Under the pieces are notes generated by a model. It searched no databases and had not been told where the DNA came from. It saw only the letters and a list, made by a program, of their open reading frames with translations. A DNA stretch of 64,000 bases from Echinicola pacifica DSM 19836. Lineage in GTDB: Bacteria; Bacteroidota; Bacteroidia; Cytophagales; Cyclobacteriaceae. The stretch covers positions 222,003 through 286,002 of the forward strand of contig NZ_KB890756.1 of the NCBI RefSeq assembly GCF_000373245.1, in the 5' to 3' direction. The translations under genes and the position numbers were made by a program. The first letter of the stretch is position 1. Every line of letters begins with the position of its first letter. Shown here in pieces: positions 18,323 through 26,931 of this stretch.

Positions 18323-19045
18323 ATGCGAGTAGGACTATTTATACCTTGTTATGTCGATCAGTTTTATCCAAAAGCGGCGCAAGCCACCTTGGAGCTGTTA
18401 GAAAAATATAATGTGAAAGTGGAATATCCACTGGGCCAGACCTGTTGTGGCCAGCCTATGGCCAACTCAGGCTATGAGCGTTTTGGGAAAGCTTCTTCTG
18501 ACCTATTTTTGAAGAATTTTGGGCATTTTGACTATATCGTCGCCCCATCGGGCAGCTGCACCTTGCATGTCAAGGATCATGTGCTGCCGAAGGAAGCCCC
18601 CAGCCCCAAGATCTATGAGCTTTGTGAGTTTCTCACTGATGTGCTCAAGGTGGAGCATGTAGAAGCGAGCTTCCCTTATAAGGTCGGCTTTCATTCCAGC
18701 TGCCATGGGCTGCGTGGATTGAGGATCGCGAAATGCTCCGAACGTATGGATCCAGAATTCAATAAGCCACTTTCCCTGCTAAACAAAGTACAAAACATCC
18801 AGATGGTCGAGCTAGACCGCAAGGACGAGTGCTGCGGCTTTGGAGGGACCTTTGCGATAGCAGAGGAAGCCGTCTCTGTCACCATGGGCAACGACCGCCT
18901 TGCTGATCATCAGCGCCAGGGTGTAGAGGTGCTGACTGGTGCAGATATGTCCTGCCTGATGCACCTGGAAGGTCTGATCAAGCGACAGAAAAGCCCGATC
19001 AAGGTCATGCATATTGCAGAAATACTGAATGGCAATCCCGTTTAA
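18323..19045 (+). CDS. lutA: Lactate utilisation Fe-S protein LutA (LldE)
   Basis: Subunit of the LutABC L-lactate oxidase complex that converts L-lactate to pyruvate in the cytoplasm. The 240-residue protein carries two CCG-type cysteine motifs, TCCGQPM near residue 40 and ECCGFGGTF near 170, plus HSSCHGLRG, all typical of the family. It is the first gene of lutABC; 157 bp separate it from lutB, including a hairpin at 19119-19134. Its place beside the rhamnose operon fits use of lactate from lactaldehyde. Confidence 0.93.
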   Translation: MRVGLFIPCYVDQFYPKAAQATLELLEKYNVKVEYPLGQTCCGQPMANSGYERFGKASSDLFLKNFGHFDYIVAPSGSCTLHVKDHVLPKEAPSPKIYELCEFLTDVLKVEHVEASFPYKVGFHSSCHGLRGLRIAKCSERMDPEFNKPLSLLNKVQNIQMVELDRKDECCGFGGTFAIAEEAVSVTMGNDRLADHQRQGVEVLTGADMSCLMHLEGLIKRQKSPIKVMHIAEILNGNPV

Positions 19046-19118
19046 TTTCTTCCCTAGTGGTCTTCGGCTGTACCCTCTCATGGGCATGGTGAATGCTGAG
19101 GGGGTAGGAGAATTAATT

Positions 19119-19134
19119 TTGCCCGTCAGGGCAA
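19119..19134 (+). other. Hairpin between lutA and lutB
   Basis: TTGCCC-GTCA-GGGCAA stem-loop about 70 bases before the lutB start. It has no T run, so mRNA processing or stability is more likely than termination. Confidence 0.35.
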
Positions 19135-19202
19135 TGAGAAATCAATAAAACAGCCTGTAAGCGGGCAGGCGACGGACTTCTTATTTATAAGATAAGCTAA
19201 AT

Positions 19203-20573
19203 ATGAAAGAACATACCCATGCCCAAGCGGCAGCTGAATTTATAAAAGACGATGCCAGAACCCACTGGCATGATGAAACGCTCTGGCATGTACGCTCAAA
19301 AAGGGACCTCTCTGCGCAGGGAATCCCCGAATGGGAAACGCTAAGAGACCGTGCCTCGGCCACCAAAGATTACGTCCTGAGCCACTTGGGAGAGCTGCTG
19401 GAGCAGTTTGAGTCCAATGCACTCGCCAATGGAGTGGAAGTGCTCTGGGCCAAAGATGCGAAGGAGCATAATGAGCATGTGTATCGTATCCTTCAGGAAA
19501 ATAAGGTCGAAAATATCGTCAAAAGTAAGTCCATCCTGACAGAGGAATGTGGGCTAAATCACTACCTGGAAGATAAGGGCTATGATGTGGTGGACACCGA
19601 TCTGGGAGAGCGCATCATCCAGTTTGCCAAGCAAGCGCCAAGTCATATTGTGCTGCCTGCGATTCACCTAAAAAAGCAGGATATCGGGGAGATTTTCCAT
19701 AAGCATATTGGCACCGATAAGGGCGCTAGTGACCCGGGATACCTTACAGAAGCGGCCCGTCAACATCTCCGCAAGAAGTTCGTGGAAGCGAATGCGGCGA
19801 TCACGGGGGTGAATTTCGGCATTGCGGAAACTGGGGGATTTGTGGTCTGCACCAATGAGGGCAATGCCGATATGGGCACGCACCTGGCCGATATCCATAT
19901 CGCCTGTATGGGCATAGAAAAGCTCATCCCGCGAGCGGCTGATTTGGGGGTATTTCTGAGACTATTGGCAAGAAGCGCCACTGGCCAGAGCATCACCAAT
20001 TATTCCTCGCATTTTCATAAGGCTGCGCCGGGCAAGAAGCTTTATATTATCCTTGTGGATAATGGCCGGACGGAGCAGCTGGCAAGGGAAGATTTCAAAA
20101 ACTCCCTGAAATGCATACGCTGTGGCGCCTGCATGAATACCTGTCCGATATACCGCCGCAGTGGGGGATACAGCTATAATAGCACCGTCCCTGGTCCTAT
20201 CGGCTCCATCCTATCTCCAGGCAAAGACCTCAAGAAATTCAGTACGCTGCCCTTTGCTTCCACGCTCTGTGGCTCCTGCTCTGACGTCTGCCCTGTCAAA
20301 ATCAACATTCACGAACAACTCTATAAATGGCGCCAGGTGATCACTGAAAATGTGGATATGGGTGCCAGCAAACGCCTGTCTATGAGGGTGGCCGGAGCGA
20401 CCTTTGGGAAGCCCGTGCTCTATGACCTGGCGGGAAAAATGGCCCGCACAGCGCTAAAATTCACCCCAGACAGTCTCGTCTATAGCAGCCTCAATGTCTG
20501 GGGTAAGCACAGAGACCTCCCTGAGGTGCCCAAGGAAAGTTTCAAAGAGTGGTATAAGAAAAATCGCAACTAA
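19203..20573 (+). CDS. lutB: Lactate utilisation iron-sulfur protein LutB
   Basis: A 456-residue Fe-S subunit of the L-lactate oxidation complex. It has an N-terminal LUD-type domain (IAETGGFVVCTNEGNADM, near 210-228) and two 4Fe-4S sites: CIRCGACMNTCP near residue 305 and CGSCSDVCP near 360. Length and domain order match LutB/LldF. Its stop codon overlaps the lutC start (TAATG), so translation is coupled. Confidence 0.94.
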   Translation: MKEHTHAQAAAEFIKDDARTHWHDETLWHVRSKRDLSAQGIPEWETLRDRASATKDYVLSHLGELLEQFESNALANGVEVLWAKDAKEHNEHVYRILQENKVENIVKSKSILTEECGLNHYLEDKGYDVVDTDLGERIIQFAKQAPSHIVLPAIHLKKQDIGEIFHKHIGTDKGASDPGYLTEAARQHLRKKFVEANAAITGVNFGIAETGGFVVCTNEGNADMGTHLADIHIACMGIEKLIPRAADLGVFLRLLARSATGQSITNYSSHFHKAAPGKKLYIILVDNGRTEQLAREDFKNSLKCIRCGACMNTCPIYRRSGGYSYNSTVPGPIGSILSPGKDLKKFSTLPFASTLCGSCSDVCPVKINIHEQLYKWRQVITENVDMGASKRLSMRVAGATFGKPVLYDLAGKMARTALKFTPDSLVYSSLNVWGKHRDLPEVPKESFKEWYKKNRN

Positions 20574-21157
20574 TGACTAGCAAAGAAAGCATACTCAATG
20601 CTATAAAAAACCATAAACCGGAGGCTACGGCCCTGCCAGAATTACTGGTATTCCCCAAGGAACCTCAGCTGATAGAACGCTATGAAAAAGGCCTCAATGG
20701 CAATGGTGGAAAGCTGCAGCAGGTGCAGTCTCTCGCCGAGGTCCAACAGTATGTCAACAGCCACTATACCGCCGATCAGCTGGTCGCTTCCCTCGTGGAT
20801 GAGGTAAGTGGAAATGTGGATGTAAGAAAGATCTCCGACCCTCATGACCTCGAGCATGTGGAAGTGGCAGTGGTCCGCGGAGAGCTAGGCGTAGCCGAAA
20901 ATGGCGCCATCTGGATGCCTGAAGCGAATGTAGTACATAGGGTATTGCCCTTCATCGCACAGCATCTCATCATCATCATCGAGGAGGAAACCCTGCTCAC
21001 CAATATGCATGAGGCCTACCAAAAGGTAAATGTTGCAGAAAGTGGCTATGGAGTGTTCATCGCAGGCCCCTCCAAAACCGCCGATATCGAGCAGTCTCTC
21101 GTGATCGGCGCCCATGGCCCCAGGAGCCTCACGGTGTTTCTATTAAGAAAATCCTAA
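20573..21157 (+). CDS. lutC: Lactate utilisation protein LutC
   Basis: Third member of the Lut complex, 194 residues, a single LUD domain with LGVAENGAIWMPE and VFIAGPSKTADIEQSLVIGA, as in LutC/LldG. The start overlaps the lutB stop by one base. A strong terminator follows. Confidence 0.92.
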   Translation: MTSKESILNAIKNHKPEATALPELLVFPKEPQLIERYEKGLNGNGGKLQQVQSLAEVQQYVNSHYTADQLVASLVDEVSGNVDVRKISDPHDLEHVEVAVVRGELGVAENGAIWMPEANVVHRVLPFIAQHLIIIIEEETLLTNMHEAYQKVNVAESGYGVFIAGPSKTADIEQSLVIGAHGPRSLTVFLLRKS

Positions 21158-21173
21158 GGATAAAACGATAAGA

Positions 21174-21206
21174 AGGTTACTGGTCTCGGACCGGTAACCT
21201 ATTTTT
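21174..21206 (+). terminator. Terminator of lutABC
   Basis: Twelve-bp stem AGGTTACTGGTC / GACCGGTAACCT with one G-U pair, a TCG loop and an ATTTTT tail. Confidence 0.9.
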
Positions 21207-21298
21207 AGGGTAGCTTTCGGCTGCCGTGGAAGTATTGTATTTGCTGCTATAGCGCTGGGCCCACGGAGCGGGAATGGAAAGTTCAGAATTAATGAGAC

Positions 21299-21994
21299 TT
21301 ATGCGTCCTCATTAAGATCCAGGATTTTTTGGATATCCTTAATATCTCCAAAGAGCACTAGTATATCTCCAGGCTCTATCATGGTATCTCCATTTACCAC
21401 ACCCAGGACCTTTTGTCTTTCCTGCATATTCCCGAATAGGTTGGGACGGTTGCGCACTTTGATGATGGTGAGGATATTGACCTGATATTTATTCCGAATA
21501 TCCGTTTCTCTGATCGACTTTCCTTCAAACTCCTTCGGAGTGTTTACCTCCACGATATTGTATCCATCAGAGATGTCAAAGCTATCGATCACCCCTTTCA
21601 TCTCTAGTTTTTTGGATAGACGCTCGGCGGTTTCCTCTTCGGGATGGATGATTTCATCCACACCAATGGCCTTGATCACCGTCTCATGAGTATGAGTGAT
21701 GGCACGGCTGATTATTCTTTTTGCGCCTAGCTCCTTAAATACTGCGGTGGACATGATGGAGGCGCCCATATCTTCACCTATTGCGATCAGTACGATATCG
21801 GTATCTTTGATAGGGAGGTTTTTGACGGCCTGCCGGTCGGTGGCATCCAGATTTATGGAGTGTGTCACTTTTTCTTTTACCGCCTCGATCTTGGCCATAT
21901 CGCTATCCACGCCGATGACTTCGTGGCCCTTATCAGTAAGCCTTGCGGCCAGATAGGCCCCAAAATTCCCCATTCCTACGATGATAAATTTCAT
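21299..21994 (-). CDS. Potassium uptake regulatory subunit, TrkA/KtrA type
   Basis: Cytoplasmic RCK subunit of 231 residues that gates a K+ transporter. The N-terminal Rossmann part starts MKFIIVGMGNFGAYLA (nucleotide motif GMGNFG at 7-12, acidic residue in GVDSD), and a C-terminal TrkA_C domain (EFEGKSIRETDIRNKYQV) follows. The single RCK unit and length fit KtrA rather than the double-length enterobacterial TrkA. The membrane partner gene lies 67 bp upstream in the same direction. Confidence 0.93.
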   Translation of the reverse strand: MKFIIVGMGNFGAYLAARLTDKGHEVIGVDSDMAKIEAVKEKVTHSINLDATDRQAVKNLPIKDTDIVLIAIGEDMGASIMSTAVFKELGAKRIISRAITHTHETVIKAIGVDEIIHPEEETAERLSKKLEMKGVIDSFDISDGYNIVEVNTPKEFEGKSIRETDIRNKYQVNILTIIKVRNRPNLFGNMQERQKVLGVVNGDTMIEPGDILVLFGDIKDIQKILDLNEDA

Positions 21995-22061
21995 ATTTCT
22001 TATCTAAGTATGTTCTTAATATTGCCACTAATAATCATTATTCCGAGAGGATCCCAGGCCT

Positions 22062-23840
22062 TTAGGTAATGAATACATTCTCCTCCGGATACCTATAGCT
22101 GAGGTTTTTCACCTCTCTGCTCAGGCCAATCAGCAAGGTCAATATCCCCACCCTTCCCACAAACATGGTAAGGATGAGCACCATCTTGCTGCCGAAGCTC
22201 AAGGAAGAAGTGATCCCAAGGCTCAAGCCCACCGTGGAAAAGGCGGATACGGCCTCAAACACCACACTCAATAGGGGCAAATCTCTATTGAATAAGGTGA
22301 TAAAGAAAACCGAAGTACCGATGACCATAATGGACAGGAAGGTGACTGCGAAGGCCTTGCGCAGGGTGGAGCTGGCGATTTCTCTCCGGAAAAACTCCAC
22401 TCTGTCTTTGCCTCTGGCAATGCTAAAAGCACTCAAAATGGCCACGGCAAAGGTAGTGGTTTTTAGCCCGCCACCAGTCGAGCCTGGAGAGGCACCGATC
22501 CACATCAGCAACAGATATACCAGCACGGTGGGGACGGACAAGGCCGCCATATCCACGGTATTGAAACCTGCCGTACGAGGAGTAACCGCCCCAAAGAAAG
22601 CCGTCACCCACTTGCCATAGCCGGACTTATCTGCCAGGGTATAATCCGACTCTAGGATCCAAAAAGAGACGAAACCCAGCAGCAGCAAGATGCCTGTCGT
22701 GAGCAGAATCAACCGCGTGCCGACATTGACCACACGTGGAAGGTGACGATAGCTCTTTCTATAAAAGACCTTCTGAAACATCCCCTTCGCAAAATGCTTT
22801 AGGTATTTATAGTAGCTCAGCACCACTGGGAAGCCTATTCCTCCTAGGATGATCCCAAAAGCCAAAACCAGATGCATATTATAATTGGTGCGGAAGCCTT
22901 CCTCATATAGGCCGTTGCCGAGAATGCTGAAGCCCGCATTACAGAAAGCCGAAATGCTATGAAAGGCACTGAAGAATAGCATCTCCCCCCAGCCTTGAAA
23001 CATGCTGCGATCAAGACTCATATAGATAAACACAGCTCCTAGCCCCTCCACCATGAAGGTGAAGATGATCACCTTCACCAGGGTATTGAAGATCTGGTCA
23101 AAATTATCTTCATTGATAAAGTCCCGCAGGAAAAGCTGGTTATGAATAGAGAATTTCCCTCTGAAGAAAAACCCGAAGAAACTCGTGAAAGTCATCATGC
23201 CGAGGCCTCCCAACTGAAAGAGCAGCATAATAATCAATTGCCCGAAAAGGGTAAAGTCATTGGCGGTATCCAGGACGATAAGGCCCGTCACGCAAACGGC
23301 GCTGGTAGCGGTAAATAGGGCGTCCACCATATGGATGGGGCCATTAGTCGCATTGGGGAGCATAAGCAGAAAGGTCCCCAGCAGGATCAGTACCAAAAAG
23401 CTAAGCACAAAGATAATGGGAGGATTCAGTTGAAGGGAATTGATGCCCAGGCTGATCTTGGAGAGCTCTATCAGAAATACCGCAGCAATCAGCAGATCCA
23501 CCAAAAACCGATCGGTGGTCAGCTGGGTGAAGGCCTGGAGGCCGGGGACCTTATAGCTGGAGAATACAAATAGAAGCACCATGCAGATCAGCAGGATGGC
23601 CACCAGCTCGGCAATCCTCCTTTTATTGAAGATATTGCCCCATTTCCGCATAAAGTATAGGGCTAAATATCCAGCAAGAATCAGGCTTAGCAGGACTTTT
23701 AAAACAACGGTAGAATCGGCTGGGCTGAAAAGAGGCTTGTCAAAACCCTCTTCATAAATCAAAAAAGCGAAACCCACCATGCTTACTATCAGGATGACCT
23801 TTTCAATGATCCGTTTTATCAGCTTTTTGTTCAAAATCAT
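22062..23840 (-). CDS. Potassium transporter membrane subunit, TrkH/KtrB family
   Basis: K+ (or Na+-coupled K+) uptake channel subunit, 592 residues. The four pore loops are visible: TATSAVCVTGLIV, SAFCNAGFSILGN, TPRTAGFNTVDM and SAFSTVGLSLGIT, each with the selectivity Gly. An extra hydrophobic N-terminal part of about 120 residues precedes the usual core, longer than a typical KtrB of about 450. It forms an operon with the TrkA/KtrA gene downstream. Confidence 0.93.
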   Translation of the reverse strand: MILNKKLIKRIIEKVILIVSMVGFAFLIYEEGFDKPLFSPADSTVVLKVLLSLILAGYLALYFMRKWGNIFNKRRIAELVAILLICMVLLFVFSSYKVPGLQAFTQLTTDRFLVDLLIAAVFLIELSKISLGINSLQLNPPIIFVLSFLVLILLGTFLLMLPNATNGPIHMVDALFTATSAVCVTGLIVLDTANDFTLFGQLIIMLLFQLGGLGMMTFTSFFGFFFRGKFSIHNQLFLRDFINEDNFDQIFNTLVKVIIFTFMVEGLGAVFIYMSLDRSMFQGWGEMLFFSAFHSISAFCNAGFSILGNGLYEEGFRTNYNMHLVLAFGIILGGIGFPVVLSYYKYLKHFAKGMFQKVFYRKSYRHLPRVVNVGTRLILLTTGILLLLGFVSFWILESDYTLADKSGYGKWVTAFFGAVTPRTAGFNTVDMAALSVPTVLVYLLLMWIGASPGSTGGGLKTTTFAVAILSAFSIARGKDRVEFFRREIASSTLRKAFAVTFLSIMVIGTSVFFITLFNRDLPLLSVVFEAVSAFSTVGLSLGITSSLSFGSKMVLILTMFVGRVGILTLLIGLSREVKNLSYRYPEENVFIT

Positions 23841-24145
23841 GGCGTCAAAGTAAAAAGGTAAAGTTACGTGAACTTATCATTTATAAAAGCAGCACTTGGA
23901 CTAAAGTTTATGCCTATCTAAAGCTATTGGCTCTGGCGAGCCAAAATCATGAAAACCACGCCACAAATTAAGTATTGCTTCCAGAGGTCTAAGCAGAAAG
24001 AAGCCAGTCCTAACTAGCTAAAGTAATCGTAAAGCAGGTCTTAGAAGATGCGGAGTCATTGGCAGAATAGCAAAAGTACCTGTAGAAGTGTTGCTGAACA
24101 TAAAATCCATAATTAGGTCCAAGCTCCACTAGTATTCCGACTGGC
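23841..24145. other. Intergenic region with no visible feature
   Basis: 305 bp between the trkH-type start and the channel gene stop, both minus strand. It must hold the K+ uptake promoter, but I see no clear box, repeat or gene. Confidence 0.4.
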
Positions 24146-24949
24146 TTAGAGTCGAGTACCGCAATATTTGCAATGGTAGGCATCTTCATCATGGCCTTTG
24201 GCATTGCAGGTATGGCATCCGCGCTGCTGGTCTAGCTGGCGTTTTTGGCTGGCGTTGATTTCGGAGGTGACGATCCCTGTGGGCACGGCGATGATGGCAT
24301 ATCCCAAAAGCATGATCAGAGAGGCCATAAACTGTCCCAGTGGTGTGGCAGGTGAGATATCGCCATAGCCCACAGTGGTAAGGGTGACAATGGCCCAATA
24401 CATGGCGGTAGGAATACTTGTAAAGCCACTCTCGGGACCTTCAATGAAAAACATGACGGTGCCCATGACCAGCACCACGGTCACCACCGATCCTAAGAAC
24501 ACCTGGATCTTCAAACGGCTATTATAAAGAGCCTCGGTAAGCACCTGTGCTTCCCGCAGGTATCGGCCGAGCTTCAGGACCCGGAGCACCCTCAAAAATC
24601 TCAGTGCCCTCACCACGGCAAGAAAATGACTGTTGACCACAAAGAAGCTAATATAAGTGGGGAGAATGGCCAGCAAATCCACTAAACCATAAAAACTGAG
24701 CACATAGCCCATGGTCCTGCGGCTAAGCCAGACCCTCAAAAAATATTCGATCGTAAACAGAATGGTGAAACTCCACTCCAACACATAAAAAACAGATCCA
24801 TAAGCATTGTGAAGTGAACTTACAGAATCTAAGATGGTGATGGTGACACTACCGAGAATTGCAATGAGTAATGCCACATCAAATCGCTTTGATGCGGCAT
24901 CTTCAGATTCGAATACTATATGTGCCAGTCGTTTTCTGGAAATTATCAT
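24146..24949 (-). CDS. Voltage-gated-type K+ channel with C-terminal zinc ribbon
   Basis: Six-TM ion channel of 267 residues. The voltage-sensor helix is visible as RALRFLRVLRVLKLGRYL with regularly spaced Arg, and the pore carries the K+ filter TVGYGD. The C-terminus ends in a compact cysteine set, C245, C248, C260 and C263 (CHTC...CKYCG), a zinc-ribbon-like tail. It lies between the K+ uptake operon and a YqaE gene, all minus strand, suggesting a cluster for ion and membrane-potential balance. Confidence 0.92.
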   Translation of the reverse strand: MIISRKRLAHIVFESEDAASKRFDVALLIAILGSVTITILDSVSSLHNAYGSVFYVLEWSFTILFTIEYFLRVWLSRRTMGYVLSFYGLVDLLAILPTYISFFVVNSHFLAVVRALRFLRVLRVLKLGRYLREAQVLTEALYNSRLKIQVFLGSVVTVVLVMGTVMFFIEGPESGFTSIPTAMYWAIVTLTTVGYGDISPATPLGQFMASLIMLLGYAIIAVPTGIVTSEINASQKRQLDQQRGCHTCNAKGHDEDAYHCKYCGTRL

Positions 24950-24971
24950 ATAGTAAATCTACACATATTTT

Positions 24972-25151
24972 TTATACTGCATGGGCATTTCCGGACTTGC
25001 TGATAATCCATACGGCATGGATAATCCCTGGAATGAAGCCCAGAAGGGTTAAAAGGATATTGATCCAAAAATGCTTACCAATACCCACGGTAAAAAACAC
25101 TCCCAAAGGAGGCAAAATCACGGCTAAAACTATTCTTAATAAATCGCTCAT
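24972..25151 (-). CDS. YqaE/Pmp3 family small membrane protein
   Basis: A 59-residue protein: it begins MSDLLRIVLAVILPPLGVFF and continues with NILLTLLGFIPGIIHAVWII, two hydrophobic helices with the PPLGV and GxIPGIIHA motifs of the YqaE/Pmp3 family. These proteolipids affect membrane potential and salt or cold tolerance in other organisms. It sits just upstream of the channel gene (22 bp gap), so the two are probably co-transcribed. Confidence 0.92.
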   Translation of the reverse strand: MSDLLRIVLAVILPPLGVFFTVGIGKHFWINILLTLLGFIPGIIHAVWIISKSGNAHAV

Positions 25152-25348
25152 GGTAACAATGTTTAGTGGTTTACTTCAAACGCCTATTTGCCGGGCCATC
25201 AGCAGAAGCGAAAATCAGCTAGTGCTTTTCCTTCTGCAGCGCTCAACAAAAGCGGAGCTTGAAAATGAATTACACAGAGTATAAATCCACAATTGTGCCA
25301 AGATCAATCTTTTTACAATAAAATTTCTAGAATAAATCTTATTACACC

Positions 25349-26500
25349 CTAGTCCAAGGGTAATCCCTCGTTCTTCTGTACATCGTGTTTATCGATGAGG
25401 TGATCATAGGAATCTTTTTTAAGGTGCTCTTTATCGGGCTCGCCGATAAGGAAGCTAAATGGCCTGGTGGAATCGGTCATATCGAAGATAATCTTCATCA
25501 CCGCCACCATAGGGATGGCCAGGATCAAGCCCCCTAAACCAAACAGCATGCCGCCAAGCAATAAGGAGATAATGGCGATCAGTGGGTTTAGGCTTACCTT
25601 GCCTCCCACAATATTTGGGGTGATAAAATTCCCTTCCAGAAACTGAACCACTTGAAACCAGCCGATCACTCCTAGCGCATACCAATAGCTATCCATGGTG
25701 GCAAGGGCAAAAAGCGCAGGCACTATGGAGCCCACAGCCACCCCTATATAAGGTAATAAGATCAGGATGGCGGCCAAGGTCCCAAAGAACCAAGCGTACT
25801 CTATTCCTAGAACCATCAGCCCTGCGGTATTGAGCACGGCCACGATCCCCATTACAGTTACCAAGCCTAAAAGATAGCTTTGGATGACATTATAGATTCT
25901 ATTGATAGTTTCCAGGACCTTGGTCGCTCCAGCACCACGCATGGCCTGAATCAGAAAATCCTTAAAGAAGTCCCGGTAGTATAAGAAGAAGAAGGTGTAA
26001 ATAGGCACCAACACCCCGCTGGCCAGCGTGCCGCCGGCAGAGCTAAATGCAGAGGTCAGGTACTTGCCCATTCCACTTAAGGACTGGTGTGCCTGCTCAC
26101 GGATCTGGGAAGTAATAGTCCCCGGCTCCACGCCAAATCGCCTAGCGATGAACTGCTGAATACTATCGTAAATTTTACCAAAATTATCCGCAATATCCTG
26201 CCCATCTCTACCAATAACGATCACCTGATGAACAATAAAATACAATAATCCAGAGAGGATCAAGGTGGCCAAAATCACCGAAATGATCGAGGCCGCAGCC
26301 CGAGGAAGCTTCATCCGCTCCAGCCAATGGCAAACCGGATATAGCATAATAGAAATCACCACCGCAAACATCAATGGCACCAGCACACTCCTCAGCGTAT
26401 AGGCGAGGACAATGGTCAAGCATAAGACTATTAATTTAGCCGCTAGAATTATACTGCTTGGATAACTCTTTTCCATGGAAGTGTTTTTCATAAAATTCAA
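25349..26500 (-). CDS. AI-2E family transporter
   Basis: Polytopic membrane protein of up to 383 residues in the AI-2E (PerM/TqsA-like) family. The helices PIYTFFFLYYRDFFKDFLI and the C-terminal ILILLPYIGVAVGSIVPAL and GLGGLILAIPMVAVMKI are characteristic. Some members act as Na+/H+ antiporters, others export autoinducer-2 or small solutes. Three nearby in-frame ATGs (26500, 26491, 26476) leave the start open. It is on the minus strand and closes the ion-related cluster. Confidence 0.9.
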   Translation of the reverse strand: MNFMKNTSMEKSYPSSIILAAKLIVLCLTIVLAYTLRSVLVPLMFAVVISIMLYPVCHWLERMKLPRAAASIISVILATLILSGLLYFIVHQVIVIGRDGQDIADNFGKIYDSIQQFIARRFGVEPGTITSQIREQAHQSLSGMGKYLTSAFSSAGGTLASGVLVPIYTFFFLYYRDFFKDFLIQAMRGAGATKVLETINRIYNVIQSYLLGLVTVMGIVAVLNTAGLMVLGIEYAWFFGTLAAILILLPYIGVAVGSIVPALFALATMDSYWYALGVIGWFQVVQFLEGNFITPNIVGGKVSLNPLIAIISLLLGGMLFGLGGLILAIPMVAVMKIIFDMTDSTRPFSFLIGEPDKEHLKKDSYDHLIDKHDVQKNEGLPLD

Positions 26501-26931
26501 ATAAATCTTAAAATATGCCTATACATATAAAAAAGTAAACAATATTAAGGAATATTATACCTTAAAAGAAATAATTATTGTCAGTTTCCACAAAATAGCT
26601 GGAAGATGGTGAAAGTCAGGGAGGCGGACTAATTCTGCCTATTCATTCCTCCAGCCTATAGCCAAAACTTTCCCGGGTGGGCCGACTTACTTCCTGGCAG
26701 GGGCGCCCGTCCCCCTTATCTCCTCTAATGCTACGCTTTTCTCGATCAGCCCAATCTTCAGTTTATGAATCCATATTTTTGAGCCGAAGGCTTAAAAGAA
26801 ATAAAAACACAGTCTTCTCCTGGCAGGTGAAATACACCAGAAAATAGGTAAACATAGCCAAACAAAAAAAGCACGGACCTGGGGTCCGTGCTATTAGTAT
26901 TGAATGCGTCAATCTCTGATTTATATTCCTC
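26501..26931. other. Intergenic region between two minus-strand units
   Basis: 431 bp with no gene. It holds the terminator of the TonB receptor at 26863-26892, a small AGCC-GAA-GGCT hairpin at 26782-26792, and presumably the AI-2E promoter in the AT-rich part near 26510-26580. Confidence 0.5.
26863..26892 (-). terminator. Terminator of the TonB receptor gene
   Basis: Perfect 10-bp stem AGCACGGACC / GGTCCGTGCT with a 3-base loop, followed on the minus strand by seven U residues (26869-26863). Confidence 0.92.

Noticed and set aside
24010-24204. 64-residue minus-strand frame overlapping the end of the channel gene
   Set aside because: Overlaps a well supported gene in another frame and shows no family features.
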